Shown piece by piece: positions 31,965-43,970 of a stretch of DNA of 64,000 bases. Position numbers and translations under genes: made by a program. This DNA comes from Daedaleopsis sinensis. Lineage: Eukaryota > Basidiomycota > Agaricomycetes > Polyporales > Polyporaceae. Under the pieces are notes generated by a model. The model ran no database searches. It had not been told where the DNA came from and was given only the letters and a program-made list of their open reading frames with translations. The stretch spans positions 1,922,001 through 1,986,000 of the forward strand of contig CM066309.1 in the NCBI GenBank assembly GCA_033807695.1, given 5' to 3'. Within the stretch, counting starts at the first letter, position 1, and the number at the start of each line of letters is the position of its first letter.

Positions 31965-33719
31965 TCAGGAGGCGGTCATGCGCCGACTGCCAGGCCCGGC
32001 CCGCCGCGGCTGTCCACCAACGTATGGGGGCTGGTGCTGCGGGACGACAGCCGAGGACGAAGACGAAGGGGATGGGTGCGGGGCGTGCGCGCGCTGGTAG
32101 TACTGCGCCTGAGCCTGAGCCTGCGCTTGTGCATGCGAGTACTGCTGGGCGTACTGCGGGCCCGGGTATGCAGCAGAGACTGCGCCGTGTTGCTGGTGCG
32201 TGGCCTGATGCTGGTGCGTGGCCTGGTACTGGTGCTGATACTGGTGCTGGGGCGGGTACTGGGGCGCAGCGCTCGGGGCCGCGGGCTGCGCATACATGTA
32301 CGCCGAGGGGCCGACGACGCTCCCCGGGACTCCAGCTGGCGCGGCGTACACAGGAGCAGGAGCAGGCGGGTGCGGTTGCGGGGCAGAGCGGCGAGCAGGG
32401 GGGCACGTCGGCGGGGGCACATCACGCTCGTAGCCCCACGTCGGGACGGGGGCCGTGCGGGAGGCGACGACGGCGCTCGCGGCGCGGGCGCGGCTGCTGC
32501 TGCTGGCGAGGGCGAACGCGGCCGGGTGGGGGGCGGGAGAGGGAGAGGGGGCGGGGGCGGGGGAGCCTGCGCGGATGAGCTCGACGAGGCGCGGGTGGCG
32601 CTTTGCCTCTGCGAGGAAGAGGTGGGCGCCGGCCTGCTCTGGGGAGGGGGAGAGGACGATGCGGGCGAGGGCGGGGTTCTGCGCGATCTGTGGTAGCGAG
32701 GGCGTTTCAATAAGACGTAGAGATGGGAACGAATGGGGAGAGAGAGAGAGAGAGACGCACGTCTAGGAGGGTGGTGTTCCACACGGCGGGGAGCTGGGTG
32801 CGGACGGTGTGCAGCCTGGGCGCGTGGGCGAGGGCGGCGGTGAGCGCGGCAGCGGCGGGAGAGGGGCTCAGCCGGAACGCGACGTTCACCGTTTCCTGCG
32901 ATGACCATCAAGAAGGGGTCAGTTACGTCAAGCGCGAGAGCAGGAAGCACGCCCGCGCCGGCCTAGTCCCGACATCCCCCTCCGAAGAGCAGAACGCGTC
33001 TCACATCTGTCCGCGACGCCTTCTCCCACTCCGCGGGCGCGCGCACGCGCTCCATGCTTCGTCGCGGACAGAAGCGCAACGGGCGACGGTCGAGGGACGG
33101 AGACGGAGACGGGGCGCAGGGAGAGAGGACTCACGAGTCTGTGCCAGCGCGCGACGGCCTTTGCGAGCTGCTCGAAGATGTAGATTGCGTTCGGCTGCGT
33201 GAGATAGGCGTTCTTGCGGACGACGAGGTGGCGGATGGCGCGCGTCTTCCTGAAGCCCTCGCAGAAGTCGATGACGCTCCGGTCGTGCGGGGCCTCGCCG
33301 GCGGGCGTCGCGCTCGTCGCCTGGGTCGAGCCGTCGCCGTTGTCGACGGTGAGGTCGAGGGTGTCGAGGGCGGGGCACAGCGGCACGATGTCGCGCAGGG
33401 CGGGGGAGGTCGCGTGGAGGTGGAGGCTGCGGACGCAGGGGGCGAGGGCGGGGGTGTGCCGGAGAGCGCGGAGGAAGAGCTGGGCGTGGTGTGCGGAGCG
33501 GAGGACGGGGCGGCGGTAGTGGATGGGGGTCGCGATGCGGAGCCAGGCGCGGGAGACGAGGAGGGGGGAGATGACGGTCGCGTGGCGGGCGGGCGGGGGC
33601 GTCTGGTAGTGGTGCCAGGTGGGGCGGGGGGAGGGGTCGGTGTTCTGGACGAGGACGAGGGCGAGGATGCGCTCGAGGATTTCCTCGGGGACGTCGTGGA
33701 GGGTGAGTTGCTGATGCAT
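31965..33719 (-). CDS. F-box protein with a Pro/Gln/Ala-rich low-complexity tail
   Basis: Probable SCF ubiquitin-ligase adaptor. Three exons (33135-33719, 32761-32895, 31965-32687) give 480 aa with agreeing phases. The F-box segment LHDVPEEILERILALVL is at residues 7-23, followed by VISPLLVSRAWLRIATPIHYR, a good F-box continuation. A short leucine-rich region follows (CVRSLHLHA, LCPALDTLDLTV, ALTAALAHAPRLHTV). From about residue 280 the sequence becomes Pro/Ser/Ala-rich and then Tyr/Gln/Ala/His-rich (YPPQHQYQHQYQAT, HAQAQAQAQAQYYQ), resembling a prion-like disordered tail. The first intron is unusually long for this window (239 nt), so a small exon could be missing. A (GA)n run lies in intron 2. 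Confidence 0.72.
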
Positions 33720-35253
33720 GTTGGAGACTTGGACGAGCGCAGGGGATGAGCGCAGGGGATGGGGACTAGCTATGGGGACTCGGGAGAACAACTCTCGCCA
33801 GCGCAGGTGGTCAGATTTATGGACAGCGATCGGGAAGGCGTTGCTGGGAGAGGCGCGCTAATCCGCTCAAGCCGGGGTTAGCCATCGCGACCCGACCGCG
33901 AGGATCCGCGCCTTTTAGCACCGTACGCGAAGAGCCAGATGGGCAGCTCGGGGAGTCCTAACGTGAGCTGTGCTCCTCCGGGTCCTGCGTGCAGAATGAT
34001 GGGCACTGGTCCTTGGTTATCTCTCGATTATTGTCTCGACTCCTTCTGTCGTTCGAGGAGAGAATACGTGCACCAGCCTCCCTCGCGACCGAGCTCGCAC
34101 AGGCGGACGGTGTCACGGAGAGTGTGCCATCGCGAGGAGCCGACGTCGGGCAGAAGTTGACTGAAGAGAACAAAGGCAGGTCCCCATCAGCCCCGGGCGT
34201 CTCGCGCTCGTTCCAGCCCGACGTCTCCCATTTCCGGCAATCTATCGCGGCAGCTATCGCCGATCCGCCGATGCCATCACCCTCGCCGGCGGCATGTCCA
34301 TTCTGGGGCCCGTCGCGTGCCCGGCGAGTACGGCACCTCCTCCTCCCAACTCTCCCCTCCTACGACCGCCAAAAGCTTCCACAAATCTTCCCTGCGCTCT
34401 CTTTCCCCGAATCTCATTCATTATCCACCCGTCTCCCGTACGTGAGGGCCCCTCGCGATCTCCCCATCGCGCGCCCATCGCCTGCCCTCGCGACAATTCT
34501 AATCTGACAGCGACAGCACCGCGCGAGGGCCGAGTGCTCGCCCCCCTTCCTCCTCCCGCACTCGCAACGTTAACAACGTCAATGGCGTGTCCGCGATCGA
34601 CACATGGCTCTTCTGCGCCCCCAGCCTTCGTCAGCACTCGCCCCGGCCCCACGTGCGCCATCCCCGGAGTCCGGAGTCCGGGGCTGCGACGGAGCTCGAG
34701 GAGGTCGACTGAACCTTGGTTGACCGAACGCAGAACGCAAAACCCTAGGCCTCGTCGAGAGCGTCCGCCCCGATCAGGCTGGTGCGACACCTCGCCGTCG
34801 CCCGCGCGTGCCACCGCAGCCCATGCGCATGCGCACATCCACCCCCCTCCTCCGTCGCGTCCCAACCCTAAACTTTGTATGTACATGTACAACGGTCACA
34901 CCTCGTGCAGCTGGTCGCCCATCGACGTCCTGGACCCTGGCTGATCCTATAGCTAATAGAATCACGAACTTCGAACATTGAACTTTGCACTGTGAACCCT
35001 ATCTGCCATGGCGCGGCTGGCACAGCTTCGCATTCCCGGGCGCAGCCCCCAGCCCCCAGCGTCCAAGTCCGTCCCCGCCGACCTGCCCGCCGGTATACCC
35101 TCGGCCTGTGCCCTTCGACGTCAGCGCGATGCACGCTCGGCTGCTGCGCGGGAACTGTGCGGTCTGCAGCCCTCGAGCCCAGGGAGGGCACCCCGCGGTC
35201 CCCGAGTCTAGATCTTGAACGTCGTATGCGCCCGGTGATCATCCGCAACAATT

Positions 35254-35360
35254 ACAATACCCAGGGTGAGCTGAGGCTGCTGATAGCATTTGCATTTGCC
35301 AGTGCGGTGCGTCGTCTACCGTGACAATACCCGGGCTGCTGATAGCATTTGCCAATACTC
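35254..35360 (+). repeat. Imperfect tandem duplication of about 70 bp
   Basis: A segment beginning ACAATACCC and ending in GCTGCTGATAGCATTTG occurs at about 35254-35294 and again at about 35325-35355, with insertions between the blocks. It is part of the gene-poor region. Confidence 0.55.
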
Positions 35361-36094
35361 AATACTACATAGATGCGTCTTGCTGCAGTGCAATGCAGCT
35401 CGCGCGTGTGTTTATGCGTACGTCCGGCTATTATCAATGAGTGCCACTCCTCCTCCTCCTCCTCCTTCCATCATAGACTTGAGCGATCACTAATTATCTT
35501 GCTTCCAGACGCATGCAGTGTCGCGGTCCGACCGCGCCCTGTCCGTTCCCGGTCTTCGGTCTCCTCGGCCTCAAGCTGAAGCTGAAGCAAGGACCCCATT
35601 CGAACGAGCGAGCTCGCCGCCTCGCCGCCTCGCCGCGAGCTTCCAGACGCTTCGCCCGCCCGCCCGTCTGGCCCGACTCCCGAGTGCCCTCCCGCCCCAG
35701 CACGCCTGCAGATCGGACCCAAGCCTCGACCTGCACCCTCTGCCTCGGAAGTTCAAGTTCAATTGCAAGGTGGGGCACGCCCCACCCTGCTTCGACCGTC
35801 CGAGTCCGACCGCATCTCGAGACTCGCACCCCGTGCGGCATGCGGCATGCGGCACGCATCTCCGCGTGCTAGGCTGTGCTAGGGCATACCAGGCACCCGC
35901 ACCCGCACCCGCACCCGCATCCCGTCCCTGCCATGTCATTGTCAATTTGCGGCGGGGGACCGCGCGTCGCGGCTGCTGCTGGAATGGTTATGGGACGACT
36001 CGGAACGCAGCTGCAGTTGCAGAAAGAGGCAGAGGCAGAGGCAGAGGCAGAGGCAGAAGGCGACGTCCCCCCCTCAAGTAGGCCTCAACTTGAA

Positions 36095-36128
36095 GTTTGC
36101 GTTTGCGTTTGCGTTTGCGTTCGCGTTC
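36095..36128. repeat. (GTTTGC)n hexanucleotide repeat
   Basis: About five tandem copies, the last two carrying a T-to-C change. A (GGCAGA)n array lies 40 bp upstream (36026-36056). Confidence 0.85.
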
Positions 36129-36514
36129 GGGCGCAGGAGAGTTGCTGATGCCGACGGTGCACGCATATGTAGCACGGCGTTTTGCAGCCAACGAGCCATG
36201 CCGTGGATCCGCACCTCAAGCTTAAGCTTCGAAGCTCGAACGACCAACGACCAACGACCACCGACCGCCGTGACAGCGAGACGCGCGTTGCGATCTGCGG
36301 ACGACGTCTCGACTCTCGACTGTCGACGGGCTCTCGTGGCTTGCGCAAGCTTCGCTCTGGCCTCACTCCCGGGTGCGAGCCGGACGCCATGAGTCGAGTC
36401 TCGACTCTCCACTGGCAGGAGGCATCCACTGGCAAGTATCGTAAGTCCAAGTTGCTCGCGAGCACGGACTCGGAGTTGCGCGGCGTCCGCGCTCTCCTGG
36501 GTGTCCAGCCCGTT

Positions 36515-36580
36515 TGTTCAGTGTTCAATGCTCAACGTTCAATGCTCAACATTCAACGTTCAGTGTTCAGTGTTCAGTGT
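36515..36580. repeat. TTCAATGCTCAACG-like short tandem array
   Basis: Several interleaved copies of TTCAATGCTCAAC and GTTCAGT units follow one another. Similar GTTGAACG and AATGTTCAACG motifs occur elsewhere (about 6945 and 40000). Confidence 0.7.
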
Positions 36581-39500
36581 CGCCGCCACCTGCAGGCTGC
36601 AGGCTGCAGCAGCGCACCCTGCCGGCCTGGACCCAGTCTCCGCCCTTCTCTGCCGTGACGGTGCACAGTCTGCGTACCAAGTCTCTGGCCGGCCCCATCC
36701 GGGAATCAGACCGTACTCCAAAACGGACGGACGGACGGACGAGCGGACGGACGGACGAGCGGGAGGGCTCGGAGCGACCGGCGGCGTCCACACGCAATCG
36801 GGGATCTGGAAATCACTCATGGCCATGGCCATGGCCAGATGTCGAGTTCCCACTTCGTGCGGCGTTTGGATCTTGGCAGTGGATGATAGATGATGATCCC
36901 TGGTCCGCCGGCGGGGAGGTCCCCGTCTCCATCCTCATCCTCATTCCCATTCCCATTCCCTTGGCTTGGGTTCCATTCCTCGCGCGCCTGCACGTCGAAA
37001 TGTCCCAGACGTCGAACCGTTCATTATCTGTCTGGCAGCTTCTGGCATCTGCTCACTGCTCACTGCTCAGGCTGCCATCAGATGCAGTACGTGCACAAAC
37101 AAGCTTCCAAGCTTCCAAGCGTCCGCGCGTTTGGACGGATGACGTTAACGACGGTGACACCCTCGCGACACCCGCACATCTCACATGCTGACTTACACTA
37201 AGACTAGCGACGCCCATCTGGATTGTGGCACATGCACATGCGCTGCTCTGCGCTCTCATCCATCATGAACCAGGCTCCCAGGCCCGGCGGCCCTGCACGG
37301 CTGAGACCAAGGCTGCACGTTTACGGTTTACGTAGCGCATACATACACAGGAAGGAAAGAAGCCCCAGCTCAATTAATGCGCGAGTATGTAGTTCAACGT
37401 TATGCGGAAGGAAGGTGAGCCCCGCATGCATGCACTGTGACGCTATGGCTAAGTAGTTGCCTTCTGCTTCTGCTTATAGACGATGTTCTCTTGAGTCTGG
37501 ACGGGCTGCGCCGCAGCCCCGCGTCGCCGTCGTCGCTCCGAATCCGAACCCACACTCGAATCGAAGGCGAAGGCGACGTCGACGTCGACGGCAGAAAGTT
37601 CAGAATCAAATCCTCGAAGCCTCGAGCTCGAGGGCAAGAACGCTCTCATGCTTCACGCTTCGTTTCCCCAGTCTGTGTCTCCCGATCTACTAATCTCCTT
37701 TCAGTCGGTGCAGTCAGTCACGAGTGCTCGTCACGCTTCCAGCTGCAAGAACCACCCTGAGCGACCGACCACTCTCGACGAGTGATGGCAATGCGCGCCG
37801 AGCCGCCCGGGTGTGCTCATCTCGACTCGGAACCAGAGCTTACTGGTAAGTGTAAGTCGCGATTGAGATCCTCGCGCACCATTCCTGGCCTGCCCAAAGG
37901 CCTACATCGGACTACCTAGACCTAGCACCCGGACTCCAGAGCTCCAGAGCTCCAGCCTGGCCGCGGCGCACGACGACAGGGCGCCACCGACGATGGTCGA
38001 TCGCACGCAGCCGGCGCGTCCGTGCCCCGGGGACTCGGGACTTCCTGCAAGCCTCCCATCGACGATCGTGACGCGGACGGTCGCGATGGCCCCGTCCCCG
38101 AGCGGACGTGCTCACTGCTATGCCCCATTAGTGCGCATGCGTCACGGAAGGCAGCAAACGGCGGGCAGAAGATAGAAGAGAAGAAGACACGCGCACGACT
38201 ACGACTCGCACGACGCATGCATGGACGCGGCGCGTCCGTGCTCCGGCGGCACCGTCGCGGTCGCGGGGGCGCGCATCGCGCTCAGGCTGGTCTGGCTGTT
38301 TATTTGGCGCACGCGTCTTCGAGTACTGAACACATGCTGCACAAGGCGCTGCTGGAGCCTGGCATGCTCGCGGTCACGGTGCGGAAGGACTGGCTCGGAT
38401 GCGACACAGGTCGTGTGCGCGGCGAGTACTGGCACTAGGTCATCGTTCCATGGCCATGACCTGCCGTTCTTGCTCGGGAGCGCAATTGCAATCAGGTGTG
38501 TCTATCAGTATCAGTATCACCACATCACTCATGCAACAGCTGAATGCTCGGTGGCTCTTCCAGATGCCATACTCTATCGCGCTTCGCCGCAGTGGCACTG
38601 GAATGTGGCCCGGCGGCGCTGGGGACACCACGATCTCGAGCCTCGAGGCTGCTCCCTCTGTCGTGCGAAGCCGTCCGGACTGGAGAGCGCACAACGTTCA
38701 GCACCCTGGGCCGGAGACTCTGCGCACTGGTGCAGCCTGGAACGAGCGGGAAGAGCTGCACGACTCATCATCGAACTACGACGAGTGCGCGCGTGGTCCT
38801 CCGCCAAGGACTCGTCATTTCTGCATTTAGTGGATGCCGGTGGTGCCACTGTTCGTGCCGTCGCCGCACGCCGCATGTGCTTCTGTTCTGGCTGTTCTGT
38901 GAGCGACGTTCTCGACGAAGACCCTGCAGTGCGGCAGCACACTCCAGTTGCACGAGCCTCAGCAGCCACCTGCCAACGACGCATACGCATTCCATTCCGC
39001 ACACTACGTTCCGAAGGTCCCGACGCTCTTCAATCTTCAATCTGCGTGTCAGTGTCACGATAAGTACTCGAGTATTCCTCCTGCTGCGTTCTCGTCTCCA
39101 ACGTCACCACTGCGCCCTTCTGCTGCCGTCGTCGCCCGTCGCGTGGGATCCGAGTCGCGCTATCTCAATACAGACTCAGGGTCCCTGTCCCAGTCAGAAT
39201 TCCGACGCAGAAGATCCACCGTGGCCCCGCGCGTCCCCGGATCGCAGCTCGCTGCTCGCGAATCCGGCAACCGTGGCATACCAGCACCACCACCCCGGGC
39301 GCAGAATCCTAAGTAAGTACAGTCGATGTGGCAGGGGGCGCGCTGACGCGGGGCGCATGAATTGTATCAGAAGTTAGAACCGCGAATGTACAAACAAAGT
39401 TACAGACTGAGTCCGCCAGGCCCCGGCTCGCAGGAAGGATCCCATGGCCAGGGCAGGGCGCAAAATTTTCGCGAAGCGGACGTCTGATTCGCTCGCGCGG

Positions 39501-42500
39501 ACGACGACGACGACGGCGGCACGCAGGCGCCCGCCACGCGCGGGCTTACGGCCGCGGTTACGGACTGCTGGGGTGGATAGAACGGACAAGCTATCTCCGC
39601 TGCGATGATGTCCGGGCCTTCTTCGCCTTCTCGCCTTCTCGCACCTCCTCCCCACGCCTGATCCTCCCACCCTCATCCACACTCGCGCCACCCAAATCCT
39701 CAAAAAGTCTGACGGGGTCCCGAGAGTGAGTGAGTTCGGAGTGCTGCGGGCCTATGGCTACTTTTGGTGCACCCGCGTGGTCACTGGTGCGACGCCGGGT
39801 TCTGATTGCGACCGCGAGCTTCGGCCGCAACGCGTAGCCGCGCAGTGGTTCTGCTTAATGAATCAGGAGGGGTCTGGAGATCAGAAGGCGGGGTGCGGGT
39901 GCGGACGTGCGTCGTGTATATTGAATTCACGAATATCCATTGCGCGTGTACTTACACCCGTCCATCAGACTCCTCCCCGTTGGTTGAATGTTGAATGTTC
40001 AACGTTGTCAACGTAAGCAACGTTCGCACACACCAGCATATACCACAGATGGCAACAGCCAACACCACCAGGACACCTACTCGAGCTCGGGTCTCTCGCC
40101 GTGCCGTGGCCAGGACTTCTTCCGTTCTGACCTTGTCACGGTAAGGTATAGACGAACGGATGACAGCACACCGCGTCCCACGGCCCCGCGACCCATGGAC
40201 CCACGCAGGACGGGAGCAATGCATCGCGCTGAGCGAACAACCAGCCGCCCGAGCTTTCTTCGCGTTTCGTGTCGACATGCGACAGTTCCAGTCTGCCAAC
40301 GGCCCAGAGATCTAGACACCGAGGTGTGCACTGTGGATACGGGACAAACCTCTCCAGTCCGGAGTCGCGTCACAGGCGCGAGGTCCGACGTCTCGCAGCT
40401 CGCTCAGTACCGCGCAAGGCAACGTGAACGTCGTTTGTGTGCGCTCGCGGGCGCGCAACTCGGCTAAATGCTCGGGGTTCGGAGCTCGGCAGGGGAAGGA
40501 AAAGACGTCTTCAAGTGCGTTCAACTTCAAGTGTGTGCAAGTGGAAATGGACGTGCCTGTGCTGGCGGCCGTCGTCAGTCGTCGTCGTCGTCGTCGAATC
40601 TCAGCTAGTCCTCATCAATTTTCGTCCGTCCTCGTCGTCCCGACTCGGCGATAGTGCGCCCGCAAACTGTCGGATTCGACACCATTCTCAGAAAGCTTGT
40701 CCGCCTCGAGCCTTGGTTGCGAGGGTTCGTCGAAGTCGAAGTTCCAAGTCCTAGTCCCAGTCCCAGTCGGGGCGCTGAACGACGTCCGGATACTGGCGGA
40801 GCGGCCGCAAGGCGCCGCGATCCCAACTACCATACGCGTCCAGTGTGCACGCGTCCCGAACAGGCCCGTGCGCCCTCTGCGGAGGTGAGTACTGTCAGTA
40901 CTGTTACTGTATACGCCAGGAAATGTACTGAGTACACCGTTGGCCCAGTCGACGTTCTACGTCCAGGCCTAGCAACCCGCTACGCGCCGCTCTACCCACG
41001 CCCGTCGGTCGCGGCTCGACATCACGTACGGTGCTGCCTCAGGAGTCGGACAGAGGGAGCACCAGTAGCCAGATCCCGCGCATCTATCCATCGGTGTATG
41101 CGAGGGCGGTGGGGCGAGCGGCAGCGGCAGCGGGTTACGTCTTTGCGCGCCGTCGCCAATCGCTGCCGTTGACCGCTGACCGGGACCCTGGACGTCGCAA
41201 ACCGTGCCTCCCTCCGACCGCCGCCGCCCGGTGTCCGGTGCCTGCAGGGCGCGGCTCCCCGTTTTTGGGGTGAGTACTTGAGTCGCCGGCGGTCTAGAAC
41301 AGGGCATTTACTGAGTCTTATGCGCGCGCAGTACTTACGCGGTTGTCGAGGAGACCTCAGGCTCGCTGCCCTGAGCGTGTTCGTACTTTGTATGACATTG
41401 ACGTTGGCATTGATGATGAGCGAGCGAGCGTCAGTGACTCTTGCTCGCGCTCCGAGCTCTGCGCTACAACGCTGACTCTCCGATTCCGAGTGTCGTCCGA
41501 GACTCGAAGTCGCGCGCATAGTGCCGCGCCGTGGAGCAATTCAGAGGCTCATTGAGGGCTATCGAGTAAGGTGGGTCTAGATGTCGAGAGCCTGAGGTAA
41601 GTGCCACGTTCTCTGAATCTTCCCTTGCGCACGCTGCCCCACTCCGTGCCGACAGCTTACCTGGTTTCTGGTGTTCAAGGGGCCAGGATCCCAGGACCTC
41701 AATTATTCAATATTGTCCCGGTCGAAGACGCTGCGGGGCGCGGAACCACCGCCGGAGGCTGGGCCGTGTGCACGTTCTCGCGCATCGTCTGCTTTCAGTG
41801 TTCCCGGTCACAACACACTGAAGGTGCGCTCCCGCTCTCAGTTCTCAGTTCTGGACTGTATGCGGAATGCTCTACTTACTGGGTGTCTACGCCACGGCTT
41901 CCCGTCGCCCCGTCGCCCCGTGTGCTGATAGGGCCCTTCCGATAGCCAGGAAGTCGATGGTGATCCATCGGCCGCTTTCCGTACTTACCCCAATCCAGCA
42001 CCGGGTGGTTCAGCCAAGGTTCGCGCCCTCAGATCTCCATCTTCGTCTTCGTCTCCATTTTCAACTTCAGACGGCGCGGCCTGCCTCTCGATCGCAGGAC
42101 ATTGAAGCTTGAAGCTTGAAGCTCGCGTTCGCGTTCCAGGCAGCTGACGAAGACACCCCGGAAAATTTCGCCGGTACTTGCAGCAACCTCGACGCACTTC
42201 GATGCGGCGCACACGCAGCGACCGGCTCTTCCTCGTCCTCTCCTTCGCCTTCGCCTTCGCCTCTTCTAGTTGGCGATCCTCGCTTCCGCCCGTCTTGTGT
42301 CGCTCGCCGTCCGCTATCGGCGCCGTGTGTGCCTATTCGGGGAGGGAAGAGTGCCGCACGCACACCAGGCCGCTCGCGAGGCGTCTGGCCGCCTACCTCG
42401 CACCGGTCCTCTTCATTCAATACGACGTCTTTCGGGACGTCCACCTGCGCCCTCTCGTGCCGGAACGGGTGGCCAGCCGTGTCACGTCACGGCCGACGTC

Positions 42501-43970
42501 CTGGGGCTGCGCGCAGAGCTTGTTCAACACGAGCCCCGGGACTAGTACACACAGTGTACGCTAGCCCCACTCCCGATACCGCCGGGGTCCGAGCATCTGG
42601 CGCTGTCCTACTGAGCATGCGGGGTTCCTGTATGCAGGGTCGCATTTGCCCGGCCAATGGGTTCTACTCGGATCCTCGGAGTGGTTGGGTGGGGCTGGGG
42701 GTGGGGGTGCGACGTTAACGAGTATTAGTGGGAACGGCAAACCGTCGGCAGGGCACACTGCAAGAGCTACAACCGTCGTCGCAGTGCTTGCGACCATGCG
42801 TGTGGGCCTTCGCTACCATACCCCGATCTCCGGTCGCTCAATTGCAAGCTTCAAGCTGCAGGTTCCACGTTGCAAGTCGCAGTGTAGAGTGGGCCGCCAG
42901 TACCAGTACCAGTGGCGAGGTGGCGAGGTGGCGGTAGGCACATCGACGACGTTCGCGCGCACGTCCGTTGATGCCAGGTTCTCGATACCACGGACCGGCG
43001 CGCACGTCCTAAAGGCCGTAGCAGACACTGAACGCGGTTCGCAGGTCTGCCTTGGCAGGATGCATGGAACATGGAACAGGGAAACGGAAGCAGAAAACGG
43101 ACACGCCCGCTCGTCGCGTTCTCGATTCTCAACACTCTCGAAAGCGAGTCGTGCCGTGCGTTCTGGATGCGCGAGGAGAGCGGCGGGCGACGGTAATGAG
43201 TGGCATCGACGCCTCGACGTCCTGCATCCTGTGTCCTGACCGATCCGAGTGACGCACGCGCACAGTGCCAACGTTGTTAACGTAGCGGGGTTGCGGGGGC
43301 TATGGCCCCGACAAGCTGGGTCTCGCCGCGTTCTTGTCCTTCCCCGTCCGCAGTCCTATGGGTCCAACCTTATCGCCGAATGCGGGTCCGCAGAGCGCGG
43401 CGAACCACCGCGAACCACCCAGCGGGGTCTGGGTACGCGGTCAGCAGTCATGCAAGCTTGGGTGTGAGTCAGCATGTGTGTCCGTAAGGTTCTGGTTTGC
43501 GTAATAGAAGGCCGTTAACCCTTTCGTGCGTTGCGTGTGCAGGCCCGGGAGAGCGCGCGAGTCGGCTCGTCGGTGCGTTTGGAGAGTAGTACCGAGACGC
43601 CTCAGCACACTGCGCCTTCATTCGAGGTATGGCATCCGCTAGCTGACACTGAGCGACAGGTTTTTCAATTTGATAGCGAGCCATCGTGCGACGGCGACGA
43701 AACACTGTTCTCGTGCAGTGTGTCGTACTGGTAGACGTAGTTAAGGTGAGATCGATCAGGAGAGCGACGATGGGTCGCCTTGAGACATGCCCTGAGGGCG
43801 CCCTAGCAGTAGCAAAGATCGCGACTCCTGCGAGTGTGATTTCTTACGCGGAGTGCTCACCCTACGCCTTACACTGAGTCTCCTCTACCGCGCTCTTTTT
43901 ACACTCATTTCTTTTACATAGAGCATTCATGGGAACGTGATCACTGATAGCACCTTGTAGTTACCGTTCG

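Larger units (their letters stand above)
33720..43970. other. 10-kb stretch without a recognisable gene
   Basis: I found no conserved domain, no splice-consistent gene model, no transposase or reverse transcriptase and no tRNA here. GC stays high, so this is not the AT-rich decay left by repeat-induced mutation. The region is crowded with short tandem repeats: near 35449-35467 (CTC), 35893-35921 (CACCCG), 36026-36056 (GGCAGA), 36095-36128 (GTTTGC), 36515-36580 (TTCAATGCTCAACG-like), 36722-36757 (GGAC), 36940-36960 (ATTCCC), 40570-40595 (GTC) and 42238-42260 (CTTCGC). Several small palindromic AAGCTT/TCAAGCTT clusters also occur. Open frames on both strands are plentiful but overlap one another in all frames, as expected for GC-rich noncoding DNA. 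Confidence 0.5.

Noticed and set aside
31545..32696. 383-codon plus-strand frame opposite the F-box gene
   Set aside because: Arg/Gly-rich shadow of the low-complexity F-box tail; the minus strand has the conserved F-box and agreeing exon phases.
33054..33749. 231-codon plus-strand frame rich in Glu/Gly/Val
   Set aside because: It is the antisense of F-box exon 1 and shows only compositional bias.
34000..43900. Possible retrotransposon or centromere in the gene desert
   Set aside because: No reverse transcriptase, integrase or gag-like sequence, no long terminal repeats, no AT-richness and no long tandem satellite were seen.
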